Under the pieces are notes generated by a model, which did no database searches, was not told where the DNA came from, and saw nothing but the letters and a program-made list of their open reading frames with translations. 64,000 nt of DNA, from positions 20,542 to 84,541 of the forward strand of contig NZ_JAOQJC010000034.1 in assembly GCF_025567625.1 (NCBI RefSeq). Direction: 5' to 3'. The translations under genes and the position numbers were made by a program. Numbering within the stretch: position 1 is the first letter of the stretch; the number at the start of each line of letters is the position of its first letter. The DNA comes from Paenibacillus sp. J5C2022 (GTDB lineage: Bacteria; Bacillota; Bacilli; Paenibacillales; Paenibacillaceae). This document shows, piece by piece, positions 17,343 to 26,332 of this stretch.

Positions 17343-18068
17343 TCAGGTTGTGCCGCTAATGGCGGCGGTGCGCCTTGTGAAGCGCCTTGAGAGCAGGATG
17401 CTCGCTTCGAACAGAATGACGAGAGGCACCGTAACGGACAGATGGGAGACGAAGTCCGGCGGTGAGATACACGCCCCCGCTATCGTCAGTCCGAAGTAGG
17501 CGTACTTGCGCGTCCCCTTCAGCTTCTCCGGCGTCAGCAGTCCCAGCCGAGTCAGGAAGAGGATGATCAACGGCATCTCGAAGGCAAGACCGAGCGGGAA
17601 CATGACACTGAACAGAAAGCTGAAATATTTGTCGATACCGTATGTCTCGACGGCGCCTACTGTCCGGTTCATCTCCATCATGAACGTGAGCATCATCGGA
17701 AAGACGACGAAGTAGCTGAATGCTACGCCCGCAAGGAACAGCAGGAACGAGATCGGCACATAGGCAAGCGTGCCCTTGGCTTCCTTCTCCGTCAGACCAG
17801 GCCTGGCGAACGCCCACAGATGGTAGATCAGCACGGGAAGCGTGAACAGCAAGGCGAACAAGAATGCGCATCGCATGTAAATGAACAATCCGTCTGTGAA
17901 CGAGAATACGTTCCACTTCACAGCTTCGGCCGTCGGTCCCGATTGAATATACCTCAGTATACGGGGGGAGAGGTACAAGCCTCCGCACATCGCGGTAACG
18001 AAGGCTGCTGCGATCACGAGCAGCCGTCTCCTCAGCTCGGCCAAGTGAGTAATCAGATCCTCCTGCAT
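17343..18068 (-). CDS. tatC: Sec-independent protein translocase TatC
   Basis: About 241 residues with six hydrophobic segments. ITHLAELRRRL is the conserved N-terminal signature that helps recognise the twin-arginine signal; FARPGLTEKE and the conserved Glu in GLAFEMPLII are also present. ATG 18068 lies about 10 nt after GAGGTGAT (18086-18079); ATG 18080 and 18092 are in frame and possible. TatC with the single TatA downstream forms a minimal two-component translocase, common in Firmicutes. The upstream gap to the plus-strand gene at 18477 holds divergent promoters. Confidence 0.93.
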   Translation of the reverse strand: MQEDLITHLAELRRRLLVIAAAFVTAMCGGLYLSPRILRYIQSGPTAEAVKWNVFSFTDGLFIYMRCAFLFALLFTLPVLIYHLWAFARPGLTEKEAKGTLAYVPISFLLFLAGVAFSYFVVFPMMLTFMMEMNRTVGAVETYGIDKYFSFLFSVMFPLGLAFEMPLIILFLTRLGLLTPEKLKGTRKYAYFGLTIAGACISPPDFVSHLSVTVPLVILFEASILLSRRFTRRTAAISGTT

Positions 18069-18368
18069 ATCCACTTGCATCACCTCATGCATCCATCAAA
18101 TAGTTGTAAAGGTTGAGATTCCTTTCCTATAGATTGCCCGGCTCTTGGACAGTTATGCGATAGCCTGCGGGCATATTGGAATCTCTTGCCTGCCATTGGC
18201 GGGGAAGACGGCACTGCATAATTTTCATCTGTCCGAATACGAACAGACAATATGTAATTTTAACTATGATTTTAGGCAATAACTCTCAGTGTTTATCACG
18301 CTAGATGGCAATGAAGATAATGACAACTAACATAATTATAAAATCATTTCAAATGAGTGAAAAAGTTA

Positions 18369-18396
18369 TTGACGGCTTCCATGCATTGGTTATACA
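18369..18396 (+). promoter_or_regulatory. Candidate sigma-A promoter for the 18.5-26 kb operon
   Basis: TTGACG (18369-18374) and TATACA (18391-18396) are 16 bp apart (TACAAT at 18393 with an 18-bp spacer is an alternative), about 75 bp before the first gene. The rest of the gap 18069-18476 is AT-rich and shows no other gene. Confidence 0.5.
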
Positions 18397-18476
18397 ATTT
18401 TGGTATGGAATTGAAATGATGGATGATGAATCGTAGGAAGCGACATAGTGACGATTGCCAACGGGGAGGACTTGAT

Positions 18477-19847
18477 ATGCGCAAGCGAGTTGCCGCTATC
18501 GTGACGGAGTACCGTTACAATTCTCATGCGGAAGTGATTGTGGGCAGAATGCTCGGTGAGATGGGCTATGCGCCTCGCGTGAAGGTTGCCGCTCTCTACA
18601 CCGATCAAGTGCCGGACAATGACACGGGCAAGGAGACGGCAGCTCGCTTTGCCGTTCCCCTCTGTCCTTCGATAGCGGATACGATTGTAACCGCTCACAA
18701 CGGAGGCGGTATCGACGGCATCGTCATTATCGGAGAGCATGGCTCGTATCCGCACAACGGGAAAGGACAGACCATGTATCCGAGGCGCCGCTTTCTGGAG
18801 GAATGTCTTCTGGCGCTGGATGAACTTGGCTTGAAGGTGCCGATATTTTGTGATAAGCACTTGGCATACGATTATGACGATGCGCAGTGGATGTACGATG
18901 AGCTGAAGCGAAGGGGCATCCCGTTCATGGGCGGCTCCTCCATCCCGCATGTCGACAAGCTGCCTCCCGTTCATCGCGGTCAACTGCGCTCTGCGAAGGA
19001 GTTCCTTGTCGTCAGCAACGGCGATCTGGAAGGATACGGCTTTCATGCGATGGAGGTGCTGCAATCGCTCGCCGAACAAAGGGCTGGAGGAGAGACGGGA
19101 GTCGCTTCGGTGGAACTGATCGGGGGAGAGAGAGGAGAGGTGTGGCAGGCGATGGATCGCGGGGAGTGGCCAGCGGAGCTGCTTCTTCGAGCGATAAGCG
19201 TCTACCCTGATCAAGGGAGTGCGCAGGAATGCCGTCACCTCGATGGCGGGCGCGGAAAAAGGCGGCAGTTTTCAGGTGAAGAGCTTGGGCAGGAGCGTCG
19301 GCATTCCGATGATGGGCGCGGAAAAAGGCGGCAGTATCCAGGTGAAGAGCTTGGGCAGGAGCGTCGGCATTCCGATAATGAGCGGGAACAAGTGCAGCAG
19401 TATCCAGACGTTGGGACTGTGCAGGAGCAGGAGCAGGTGCATCCCATTGAAGCAGGCGGACACGCCTATCGGCGTCTCAGAGAGTCGGAGCCCGATCCCG
19501 CCCTCTTTGTGATCACGTATCGAGACGGGACAAAGGGGTATATTATTCGGTTCAGACGATTTTCCGAGCTGTGGGGATTTGCGATACGGTATGGCGATGG
19601 GGAAGTGGCCGCAGCGCTGTGCGACAGCGATTTGGAACGGCCTTTTTCCCATTTCGAGCGGTTTACCGGACTTATTGAAGATTTCATCATGACGGGCAGA
19701 CCACCGTTCCCCATGGAGCGCACTTTATTGACGACCGGGGTTATCTGCTTCGGGATGGATGCCTTGCTGCAGGGAAGGAAGCTGAAGACGCCGCAGCTTC
19801 ACATTCAATACTCCGAGGACGGGAGTAGGCTGGAGGGAGAAAGTTGA
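18477..19847 (+). CDS. Conserved protein of unknown function with an in-frame 22-residue tandem repeat
   Basis: 456 residues; no firm family assignment. It opens with VAAIVTEYRYNSHAEVIVGRM, a Rossmann-like strand-helix, followed by DGIVIIGEHGSYPHNGKGQ and VPIFCDKHLAYDYDDAQWMYD; I recall similar uncharacterised proteins from planctomycetes and paenibacilli but cannot check this. Residues about 258-310 contain two and a half copies of a 22-residue Arg/Glu/Gln-rich repeat from a 66-bp DNA repeat. The C-terminus resumes an ordered pattern (DPALFVITYRDGTKGYI). No signal peptide. GGGGAGGA is 6 nt before ATG 18477. Its stop overlaps the TTG of the next gene, so translation is coupled. Confidence 0.75.
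   Translation: MRKRVAAIVTEYRYNSHAEVIVGRMLGEMGYAPRVKVAALYTDQVPDNDTGKETAARFAVPLCPSIADTIVTAHNGGGIDGIVIIGEHGSYPHNGKGQTMYPRRRFLEECLLALDELGLKVPIFCDKHLAYDYDDAQWMYDELKRRGIPFMGGSSIPHVDKLPPVHRGQLRSAKEFLVVSNGDLEGYGFHAMEVLQSLAEQRAGGETGVASVELIGGERGEVWQAMDRGEWPAELLLRAISVYPDQGSAQECRHLDGGRGKRRQFSGEELGQERRHSDDGRGKRRQYPGEELGQERRHSDNEREQVQQYPDVGTVQEQEQVHPIEAGGHAYRRLRESEPDPALFVITYRDGTKGYIIRFRRFSELWGFAIRYGDGEVAAALCDSDLERPFSHFERFTGLIEDFIMTGRPPFPMERTLLTTGVICFGMDALLQGRKLKTPQLHIQYSEDGSRLEGES
19248..19410. repeat. 66-bp in-frame tandem repeat inside the 18477 gene
   Basis: GGGCGCGGAAAAAGGCGGCA recurs at 19248 and 19314, exactly 66 bp apart, and a degraded third copy starts at 19380. Because 66 is a multiple of 3 the frame is kept and the protein gains GRGKRRQ-type repeats. 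The insertion sits between two otherwise ordered regions. Confidence 0.9.
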
Positions 19848-22090
19848 CGAATCAGTTGTACGCGGCTTTGCCAGAGGAGCATGTGCGGTTCACGCAGCTG
19901 CCGAACGATGCGGGACATAATGCGGTGTGGGATTTCGTTCGATCGCCGGAGGGGAGGTTCTTCGTCAGTGTGTGCGGCGAGAACGAGAAGCCGCTGACCG
20001 CCATTCTCTACGAATATTTGCCGGATTCGGGCGAGCTAAGGCGAATGTTCGATGTGGCGGATGTGTGGATCATTGACAAGGAAGCGATGCCGCCCAGCAA
20101 AATTCATACGAGCATCGATTTTCTGCCGGATGGCCGTCTTATTATGGCGACGCATAATACGGCGCCTGCGCCGGGTCATCGTCAGTGGATGTTCGAGCAG
20201 CATTACGAGCATCCGTGGGAGGGCTATCCGGGGTCCATTCTTATGATCGTCGATCCCGACAGCAATGACGTCCAGGTGAAGGGTATTCCCGTTCCCCGCG
20301 AGAGCATGTATGGCGGGATGCTGGGGGACGACCCGCGCTATTATTATTTTCTCGGTTATATGAAGGGACACTTCTACCGGATTGATCTGGAGACGAACGA
20401 GGTGAAGGATTACGGCAAAGTGTCGGAATTCTCCTCTTGCAGGCTAGTGAAGGATTCACGGGGGCGGATGTACGGCAGCTCCTACACCGGAGAAATCTGG
20501 CAATATGATCCCGCATCGGACACGATCCAGGATGTGAAGGTCAGCTTCCAATCGCCGCATGGCACGAAGCACAGACGGCAATTTATTTTCGCACTGCATA
20601 CGCCAAGGAATACGCTGCTGATGGTCGACAACATGGACGGCGAGATCATTGAGCTGAATACGGACACGCTGGAAGCGATCAGACACGGCCATATCCATCT
20701 GCCGGAGCAAGTGCCGGTCAATCCATACGGCATCGGCGGCCTTGCTGCCGACGAGAACTTTATCATCTACTACGGCTTGAAGACGTATGACGAGTATTGT
20801 CCGATACGGTTGGTGAGATGGGATATCCTGAACGGCGGCAAGCCGGAGAATCTGGGGCTGGTCAGCCCGGGGGGGAAAGACTCGCAATATTTGTGCGAGA
20901 TGATCTTCGACGATAGGGGCGTGCTCCATATGGTAGACGTATGCGGCGAGCATTCCCCTTATATACTGGCAGTCGATGTGAAGCGGCTGGAGCCGCCGGC
21001 TGAAGATGCCGTGCCATGTCGGCTTAACCCCTATACGGAGCCGGACTACAACGGCGTCGGTCAGGCGGCCTATATGCATATTGATGCATTGCGCGTCGTA
21101 ACGCTGCCGCTGCATATGCATATGGATTGGAAGGATTCCGCTGTATGCCATATTGCTGCAGACGGACAGCAGCTCTATACGATCGGCGGCGGGGACGGCA
21201 TCTATCTGACAACGGCGCCGCTGGGCGCAGGTCAGCCGGCAAGCATTCGGCTCCTGCATGACGGGAGCGGGCCGCTGTCTTGCTTGAGCTTGCCGGACGG
21301 CGGGACGGCTGCGCTATCGGCGAGCGGTGAACTGCTGCTGATCGACCTCGCTTCAGGAAGCTGCAGGCTTGTGTTCTCTAGTACAGGAGACACGGTGTTG
21401 ACGCGATTGGTGTGCGCCAGTGGGGCGAGTGAACTGCTGGCCGCCGACGATGAAGGACGGCTCTATGCCGTCGATCTGGCCTCAAGCATTGCCAGCCTGT
21501 TGGATGAGCAGTTGCGTCTGCCTGTTTCTGAAGCGTTCGTCTTGCCGCTGCGGGGCGGAAGCTTGCTGCTGTCGGGGCGGGACGACGAGCTGCTGGTCTA
21601 CGACAGAAGGACGAAATCGATGCAGCGCCTGTCCCTTCGCACCCCTTCCATTCGGGGGAGGGCGTTCAAGGCAACGCTGACGGGAGCCGCACAGCTGAAC
21701 GACGGCACGATTGTGGCCGGGACGCTGGACGGCATGCTGTTCACGCTGGCTTCGGACTTGAAGCGGGCAACCCGGTATGGCAGGCTCTACTCCAGCGGCG
21801 AGCTGAGGGGCTTCATAGCCCGCGGCGGCGATGAAGTGTTCGGCATATACGGCGGTGAGCGGGATGCGGGTCACGTCTTCTATTTTTCTATAGAGCGAGG
21901 CTTTGTCGATCTGGGCAGGCCGCGCGTCGTGAAGGACAATGCCGAACTGTCAGGCATGGATACGGAATGGGCGAGCATTCATTATATTTCGTCTATCGCC
22001 TGTTCTCCGGATGGGAATTGGCTAGGCGTAGCTTCCGGCGAGCGACAATATGGGGCGGTAGTCGGCTATGAAGGGCTTAGGCTGCCATGA
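19844..22090 (+). CDS. Large cytoplasmic beta-propeller protein, function unknown
   Basis: 748 residues without signal peptide or membrane segment. Repeating WD40/NHL-like blades are visible (SPEGRFFVSVCGE, SIDFLPDGRLIMATHN, LVKDSRGRMYGSSYTGEIWQYDP, MIFDDRGVLHMVDVCGEH, LNDGTIVAGTLDGMLF, IACSPDGNWLGVASGERQ), enough for one or two seven-bladed propellers. Propellers of this kind include sugar lyases and binding scaffolds; no catalytic motif is evident. The TTG at 19844 overlaps the upstream TGA, with GGAGGGAG 4 nt before it, indicating coupled translation. It lies in an operon with an FAD oxidoreductase, an SDR and a creatininase-fold enzyme, so a role in the same catabolic route is likely. Confidence 0.75.
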   Translation: MTNQLYAALPEEHVRFTQLPNDAGHNAVWDFVRSPEGRFFVSVCGENEKPLTAILYEYLPDSGELRRMFDVADVWIIDKEAMPPSKIHTSIDFLPDGRLIMATHNTAPAPGHRQWMFEQHYEHPWEGYPGSILMIVDPDSNDVQVKGIPVPRESMYGGMLGDDPRYYYFLGYMKGHFYRIDLETNEVKDYGKVSEFSSCRLVKDSRGRMYGSSYTGEIWQYDPASDTIQDVKVSFQSPHGTKHRRQFIFALHTPRNTLLMVDNMDGEIIELNTDTLEAIRHGHIHLPEQVPVNPYGIGGLAADENFIIYYGLKTYDEYCPIRLVRWDILNGGKPENLGLVSPGGKDSQYLCEMIFDDRGVLHMVDVCGEHSPYILAVDVKRLEPPAEDAVPCRLNPYTEPDYNGVGQAAYMHIDALRVVTLPLHMHMDWKDSAVCHIAADGQQLYTIGGGDGIYLTTAPLGAGQPASIRLLHDGSGPLSCLSLPDGGTAALSASGELLLIDLASGSCRLVFSSTGDTVLTRLVCASGASELLAADDEGRLYAVDLASSIASLLDEQLRLPVSEAFVLPLRGGSLLLSGRDDELLVYDRRTKSMQRLSLRTPSIRGRAFKATLTGAAQLNDGTIVAGTLDGMLFTLASDLKRATRYGRLYSSGELRGFIARGGDEVFGIYGGERDAGHVFYFSIERGFVDLGRPRVVKDNAELSGMDTEWASIHYISSIACSPDGNWLGVASGERQYGAVVGYEGLRLP

Positions 22091-22114
22091 GCTTGCACAG
22101 GTGAGGACTGCGGC

Positions 22115-22162
22115 AAGGCGATAAGACGATAAGGCAATGAGGCGATAAGACAATAAGGCAAA
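22115..22162. repeat. 24-bp repeat, two copies, between the propeller and FAD oxidoreductase genes
   Basis: AGGCGATAAGAC(G/A)ATAAGGCAA occurs at 22115 and 22139. The surrounding gap 22091-22214 is rich in ATAAGG motifs and has no gene. Confidence 0.6.
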
Positions 22163-22214
22163 CTATAAGGTGATAAGTTGAAAGGTCGGCAATCCGCAAG
22201 AAGGGAGGCGCAAA

Positions 22215-24512
22215 ATGGGATATCGAACAGTGGAAGAAAGCTATGATGTGGTCGTATGCGGAGGGGGGCTGGCAGGCTTCTGCGCCGCTGTCGCAGCGGC
22301 GAGAGGGGGGGGCAGCGTATGTCTGGTGCAGGATCGCCCCGTATTCGGCGGAACAAGCTCTTCGGAGATCCGGGTGCCGCCGCAAGGGGCTGCCAGCTTC
22401 CATGCTTATGCGAGAGAGACGGGGATCATATCCGAGCTGCTGACGGAGGAGCGGGCGCGCAACCACGAGCCGCCGGGATTTGATAACGGCTATATTAACA
22501 GCGTATGGGATATGGCGCTTTACGATGTGGCGGTATCGACGCCGGGGCTTCACTTTCATCTCAATGCCAGCATTACGGATGTGGCGATGCGGGATGAGGC
22601 TACGATAGAAGCGATTACAGCCCGGGTAAGTCATGCAGAGACGCTGCTTACGATACGCGGCCGGACGTTCATCGACTGTACCGGAGACGGTGTAGTGGCG
22701 GCGCTGGCGGGGTGCGAGTGGCGGATGGGGACGGAATCGCATGCGGAGTTCGGCGAGCCCCATGCACCGCCGGAAGCGAGCGACGACACGATGGGCAATT
22801 CCATTCATTTTAAAGCGAAGGATGTCGGCATTCCCGTCCCGTTCAAGGCGCCGGATTGGGCAGTCCGCTACGACGATCCCGACTTCTTCTATGCCAAGGG
22901 AAGATGGCCGGGCACTCCACGCAACGGCTACTGGTGGATTGAGCTGTCCGTCCCATGGCATACCATCTATGACAACGAGACGCTGCGTCATGAGCTGACC
23001 CGCCATGTGCTGGGCATATGGGACTGGATCAAAAATCGCGATCCCCGGCTGAAGGAGGAAGCTTCCACTTACGCGCTGGACTGGATCGGGCAAGTGCCCG
23101 GCAAGCGGGAGAGCCGGCGCATTATGGGCGAATATCTTATGACGGAGCATGATCCGCTGCAGAAGACCGTCTTTCCCGACGAAGTAGCGTACGGCGGCTG
23201 GTTCGTCGATCTGCATGAGCCAGGCGGCCTGCTGGCCGACTTCAGCGAGAAGGCGGCGTTGGAGCATGGCAAGGACAGCTCCTTCATGGCTCGAAGTTAT
23301 GTCGGCCCTTATGGCATCCCGCTTCGGATGCTCATCGCGAAGGGAATGAACAATCTGATGATGGCGGGGCGCAACGTCAGCGTCACGCATGCTGCGCTCG
23401 GCACGGTCCGGGTCATGGGCACGACGGCGCTGATGGGGCAGGCGGCAGGCACGGCTGCGGCTGTCGCGCTTCAGGAGAAGATGGAGGTTCGTGAGGTGCC
23501 GGAGCGATGTATCCGCGACGTGCAGCAGCGTCTGCTTCGGGATGGCTGCTTCCTGCCTAACGTGATGGCGGATGATCCGCTGGATATTGCCCGCAAAGCC
23601 GCTATTACGGCAAGCAGCTGCTCTGCGATGTCCGGCGGCGAGCCTGCGGCAGACAGCCCGATATGGGAAGCGGAGCTGCTGAAGCAGCGGCGTGGACAAT
23701 GGATTGCGATTGGCGAGGAAGGCGTAATTGATGAGCTGGAGATCTACTTGACCAATGAGACGTCCGTAGAGCAGTCGGTTGAGGCGGGCTTGTTCGCCGT
23801 ACAGCATCTGTGGGACTACCGGGTGGACCCAGGCAAGCCGCTGGCAGAGGCTCGGCTGGCGGTGCCGTCCGGGCATAACGGCTGGATAAGATGGCCGGTC
23901 GGCCTGCGGGAGCCCGCGCTGGCCGGCAGCTATGTCCGGCTTGATCTTGCCGCTTGTCCGGAGGTGCATTGGCGGATTGCTTCCGCCGTCGAGCCGGGCC
24001 ATGTTAGCGCTTATGAGATCGGGAACGGGCTTATGCGCCGCTACGGTATCGGCGAGATGATGGGCTTTCGTATCCGCCCCTCCCAGAAGTGCTATGGCGC
24101 GGAGCATGTCAATAACGGTGTAACGCGTCCGTATAAATATACCAATCTGTGGCGTTCCGATCCCCGCGAGCCGTTGCCCCAGCACATTCAGTTGACGTGG
24201 CGGAAGCCGCTGCGGCTGAAGCGGGTCGAGCTGACGATGCCCGGAAGTCTGCTGCGCGACTATCGACAGTATCCGGAGTTGTACCGGGACCCGCAATGCC
24301 CGAAGGATATTAGCGTGCAGGCCAATCAGGACGGCGAGTGGCGAGAGGTTGGCCGGATAGCGAACAATTACCAGCGGAAGCGTGCAGTCGTGCTGGATGA
24401 AGCGGTTGAGACCGATGCGCTACGCATCGTTGTACTGGCGACCAACGGCGATCCGTCGGCTGCCCTGTATGAAGTCCGCTGCTACGATGAAGAGGAGGAA
24501 CTTCCGTGCTAG
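22215..24512 (+). CDS. FAD-dependent oxidoreductase with C-terminal beta-sandwich extension
   Basis: 765 residues. YDVVVCGGGLAGFCAAVAAARGG binds FAD; DRPVFGGTSSSEIRV and TFIDCTGDGVVAALAGCEW fit the FAD-dependent oxidoreductase family often found in polysaccharide and inositol catabolic loci. ESRRIMGEYLMTEHD and NLMMAGRNVSVTHAALGTVRVMGT are conserved in it. The last ~250 residues (PYKYTNLWRSDPREPLPQHIQLTW, LPRDYRQYPEL-like) resemble a discoidin/galactose-binding fold. No signal peptide. AAGGGAGGCGCAAA precedes ATG 22215. The stop overlaps the GTG of the SDR gene. The substrate is unknown, probably a polyol or sugar derivative. Confidence 0.82.
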   Translation: MGYRTVEESYDVVVCGGGLAGFCAAVAAARGGGSVCLVQDRPVFGGTSSSEIRVPPQGAASFHAYARETGIISELLTEERARNHEPPGFDNGYINSVWDMALYDVAVSTPGLHFHLNASITDVAMRDEATIEAITARVSHAETLLTIRGRTFIDCTGDGVVAALAGCEWRMGTESHAEFGEPHAPPEASDDTMGNSIHFKAKDVGIPVPFKAPDWAVRYDDPDFFYAKGRWPGTPRNGYWWIELSVPWHTIYDNETLRHELTRHVLGIWDWIKNRDPRLKEEASTYALDWIGQVPGKRESRRIMGEYLMTEHDPLQKTVFPDEVAYGGWFVDLHEPGGLLADFSEKAALEHGKDSSFMARSYVGPYGIPLRMLIAKGMNNLMMAGRNVSVTHAALGTVRVMGTTALMGQAAGTAAAVALQEKMEVREVPERCIRDVQQRLLRDGCFLPNVMADDPLDIARKAAITASSCSAMSGGEPAADSPIWEAELLKQRRGQWIAIGEEGVIDELEIYLTNETSVEQSVEAGLFAVQHLWDYRVDPGKPLAEARLAVPSGHNGWIRWPVGLREPALAGSYVRLDLAACPEVHWRIASAVEPGHVSAYEIGNGLMRRYGIGEMMGFRIRPSQKCYGAEHVNNGVTRPYKYTNLWRSDPREPLPQHIQLTWRKPLRLKRVELTMPGSLLRDYRQYPELYRDPQCPKDISVQANQDGEWREVGRIANNYQRKRAVVLDEAVETDALRIVVLATNGDPSAALYEVRCYDEEEELPC

Positions 24513-25252
24513 ACGGCAAAGTCATAATCGTTACGGGCTGCCTGGGCTCCCTGGGCAGCTCCGCTGTTCGCATGTTTTTGGCCAGAGGGGCTGTCATTGC
24601 GGGGTGCGACCGCCTGCCTCGCGAGGAGGCTCCGCTGCTGGAAGGGCTGCAGAGGCAATATGGAGATGAGCGCCTGCTCTATGTGGAAGCCGATCTGTGC
24701 GCGGAAGAAGGTGCGCTGCGCTTGGTGGAAGCGGTAGATCGTCGCTATGGCCGGCTGGACGGAACCTACCATAATGTGTATACGAGTATATGGAAGCGGG
24801 CGATGGAGGCGACCCTTCAGGAGTGGGAGGACGCACTGCGCGGTACGCTGACCAGCACATTCCTGCTGTGCAAGCACGCCCTTCCCCTTATGATCCGCAG
24901 CGGGGGCGGCTCCATCGTCAATACGTCCTCCATTCTGGGCAGCGTGCCATTCCCGGAGAGCATGCCGTACGGGACGGCGAAGGCGGCGTTAAATTATATG
25001 ACGCGTCATATTGCCCAGGATTACGGGCGGCAGGGCATTCGGGCGAATGTGCTGGTGCCGGGCGATTTCGGCACGGAGGAGTCGCTGTCCCGCCAATCGG
25101 AGGCAGAGAAGGAAGCTATCGACCGGAACACTTGGCTTGGCCGAAGCGGGCGCGCCGACGAAGTGAACGAGGTGGCCGCATTTCTGCTCTCGGACGCTTC
25201 CTCCTATGTGACGGGAGCATTATATCAGGTGGACGGAGGGTTTCATATATGA
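24506..25252 (+). CDS. Short-chain dehydrogenase/reductase (SDR)
   Basis: 248 residues from GTG 24506, preceded by GAGGAGGAA. The nucleotide-binding motif is TGCLGSLG, a variant of the classical TGxxxGxG with Ser in place of one Gly. Catalytic Ser (NTSSILG) and the YxxxK pair (YGTAK) are intact, as is the C-terminal GRSGRADEVNEVAAFLLSD...GALYQVDGG signature. The usual NNAG is replaced by YHNVYTS. It should oxidise or reduce a small alcohol/ketone with NAD(P)H. It overlaps the genes on both sides by 7 and 4 bp, a clear operon. Confidence 0.9.
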   Translation: MLDGKVIIVTGCLGSLGSSAVRMFLARGAVIAGCDRLPREEAPLLEGLQRQYGDERLLYVEADLCAEEGALRLVEAVDRRYGRLDGTYHNVYTSIWKRAMEATLQEWEDALRGTLTSTFLLCKHALPLMIRSGGGSIVNTSSILGSVPFPESMPYGTAKAALNYMTRHIAQDYGRQGIRANVLVPGDFGTEESLSRQSEAEKEAIDRNTWLGRSGRADEVNEVAAFLLSDASSYVTGALYQVDGGFHI

Positions 25253-26025
25253 AGAGATTATGGATGGGCGACTACACGAGGGAGGAAGTGACGGAGCTGG
25301 CGAATAGGGGGTGCGCGGCAGTCGTACCGCTAGCGGCGACGGAGCAGCACGGTCCCCATCTGCCCGTTACTACCGACAGCCTGATATGCAGGCATATCGT
25401 TAAGGAGGCAAGCTTAAGAGCATCGGAGAGGGCGGACCTCATAATCGCTCCTCTGTTGACAATCGGCTGCTCTCAGCATCACTTGGCCTTCGGCGGAACG
25501 GTGTCGCTAACCTCTTCTACGTATTTGCAAGTATTGCGGGATATCGGGGAAAGTTTGATTCGGGACGGGTTCCGCCGAATTATTTTTTTGAATGGTCATG
25601 GCGGCAATGAGCATATGATGCATCAAGCGGCGAATGATCTGGCAGTAGCGCACGATGTGTGGACGGCTTCTGCGTCTTACTGGCAAGCAGCGCGGAGGGC
25701 GTTAGACGACAGCGGGGCGAGAGCGTACGGCATAGCGCCTGGACACGCCGGCGATTTCGAGACTTGCGCGGTCCTGGCCTTACAGCCGGAGCTTGTGCGG
25801 AGTGATCGTATCCCGCAGCTTCATGAGTCGAGGGAATGGATTCACACAACGCCGTCCGGCACGTTCATCGGCAAGCACATGGAGCTGACCGGCGCCGACG
25901 GTTATACGGATGCCGCTTCACTCGCCTCGGCAGAGCGGGGCAAGGCTTATTTGGATGCGATCGTCGGAGAGGTATCGGATTGGCTAGTAAATACGGTGCA
26001 GACGATGAAGAAAGGAGCAGGCTGA
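25249..26025 (+). CDS. Creatininase-family metal-dependent amidohydrolase
   Basis: 258 residues. ATEQHGPHLPVTTDS, FLNGHGGNEHMM and GHAGDFETCAVL are the diagnostic metal-binding motifs of the creatininase family (creatinine, mycofactocin and formamide amidohydrolases), with E, H, D and H ligands for two metal ions. The family also includes enzymes acting on lactam or lactone-like sugar derivatives, so no substrate is assigned. ATG 25249 overlaps the SDR stop codon (ATGA) and has GGACGGAGGG 8 nt upstream. It is the last gene of the operon beginning at 18477 and is followed by repeat arrays. The true product begins here, although the frame stays open upstream. Confidence 0.9.
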   Translation: MKRLWMGDYTREEVTELANRGCAAVVPLAATEQHGPHLPVTTDSLICRHIVKEASLRASERADLIIAPLLTIGCSQHHLAFGGTVSLTSSTYLQVLRDIGESLIRDGFRRIIFLNGHGGNEHMMHQAANDLAVAHDVWTASASYWQAARRALDDSGARAYGIAPGHAGDFETCAVLALQPELVRSDRIPQLHESREWIHTTPSGTFIGKHMELTGADGYTDAASLASAERGKAYLDAIVGEVSDWLVNTVQTMKKGAG

Positions 26026-26245
26026 AGAAGGTGGAGGCTGAAGACTGAAGCAGGCTGAAGAAGGTGCAGGCTGAAGACTGAAGCAGGTTGAAGACGGTGC
26101 AGGCTGAAGACTGGCGTAAACTGAAGACGGTGCAGGCTGAAGACTGGTGCAAGCTGAAGACTGGCGTAAACTGAAGACGGTGTAGGCAGGCTGGTGCAAA
26201 CTGAAGACTGGAGCAGACTGAAGAATGGCCAGGCTGAAGCGATTC
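26026..26245. repeat. Degenerate 15-17-bp repeat, GAAGACTGG(T/C)G-type, about a dozen copies
   Basis: Imperfect 15-17-bp units such as GAAGACTGGCGTAAACT and GAAGACGGTGCAGGCT follow each other from the creatininase stop to about 26245, with a 33-bp higher-order pattern in places. No coding capacity is credible. Confidence 0.75.
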
Positions 26246-26332
26246 CGCTTGCTGCTGTCCAGTTTTGCGGTTAGCATTGGTAACGTACCGGTAATGCGTT
26301 CGTTGGCAAAGCATGCATGCACCCAGAAACGT

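Noticed and set aside
22077..24296. Long open frame opposite the FAD oxidoreductase
   Set aside because: Arg/His/Pro-rich antisense translation of a confidently identified gene.
24790..25248. N-terminal extension of the creatininase-like gene into the SDR gene
   Set aside because: The extension has shadow-like composition, while ATG 25249 has a strong ribosome site and gives a normal-length family member.
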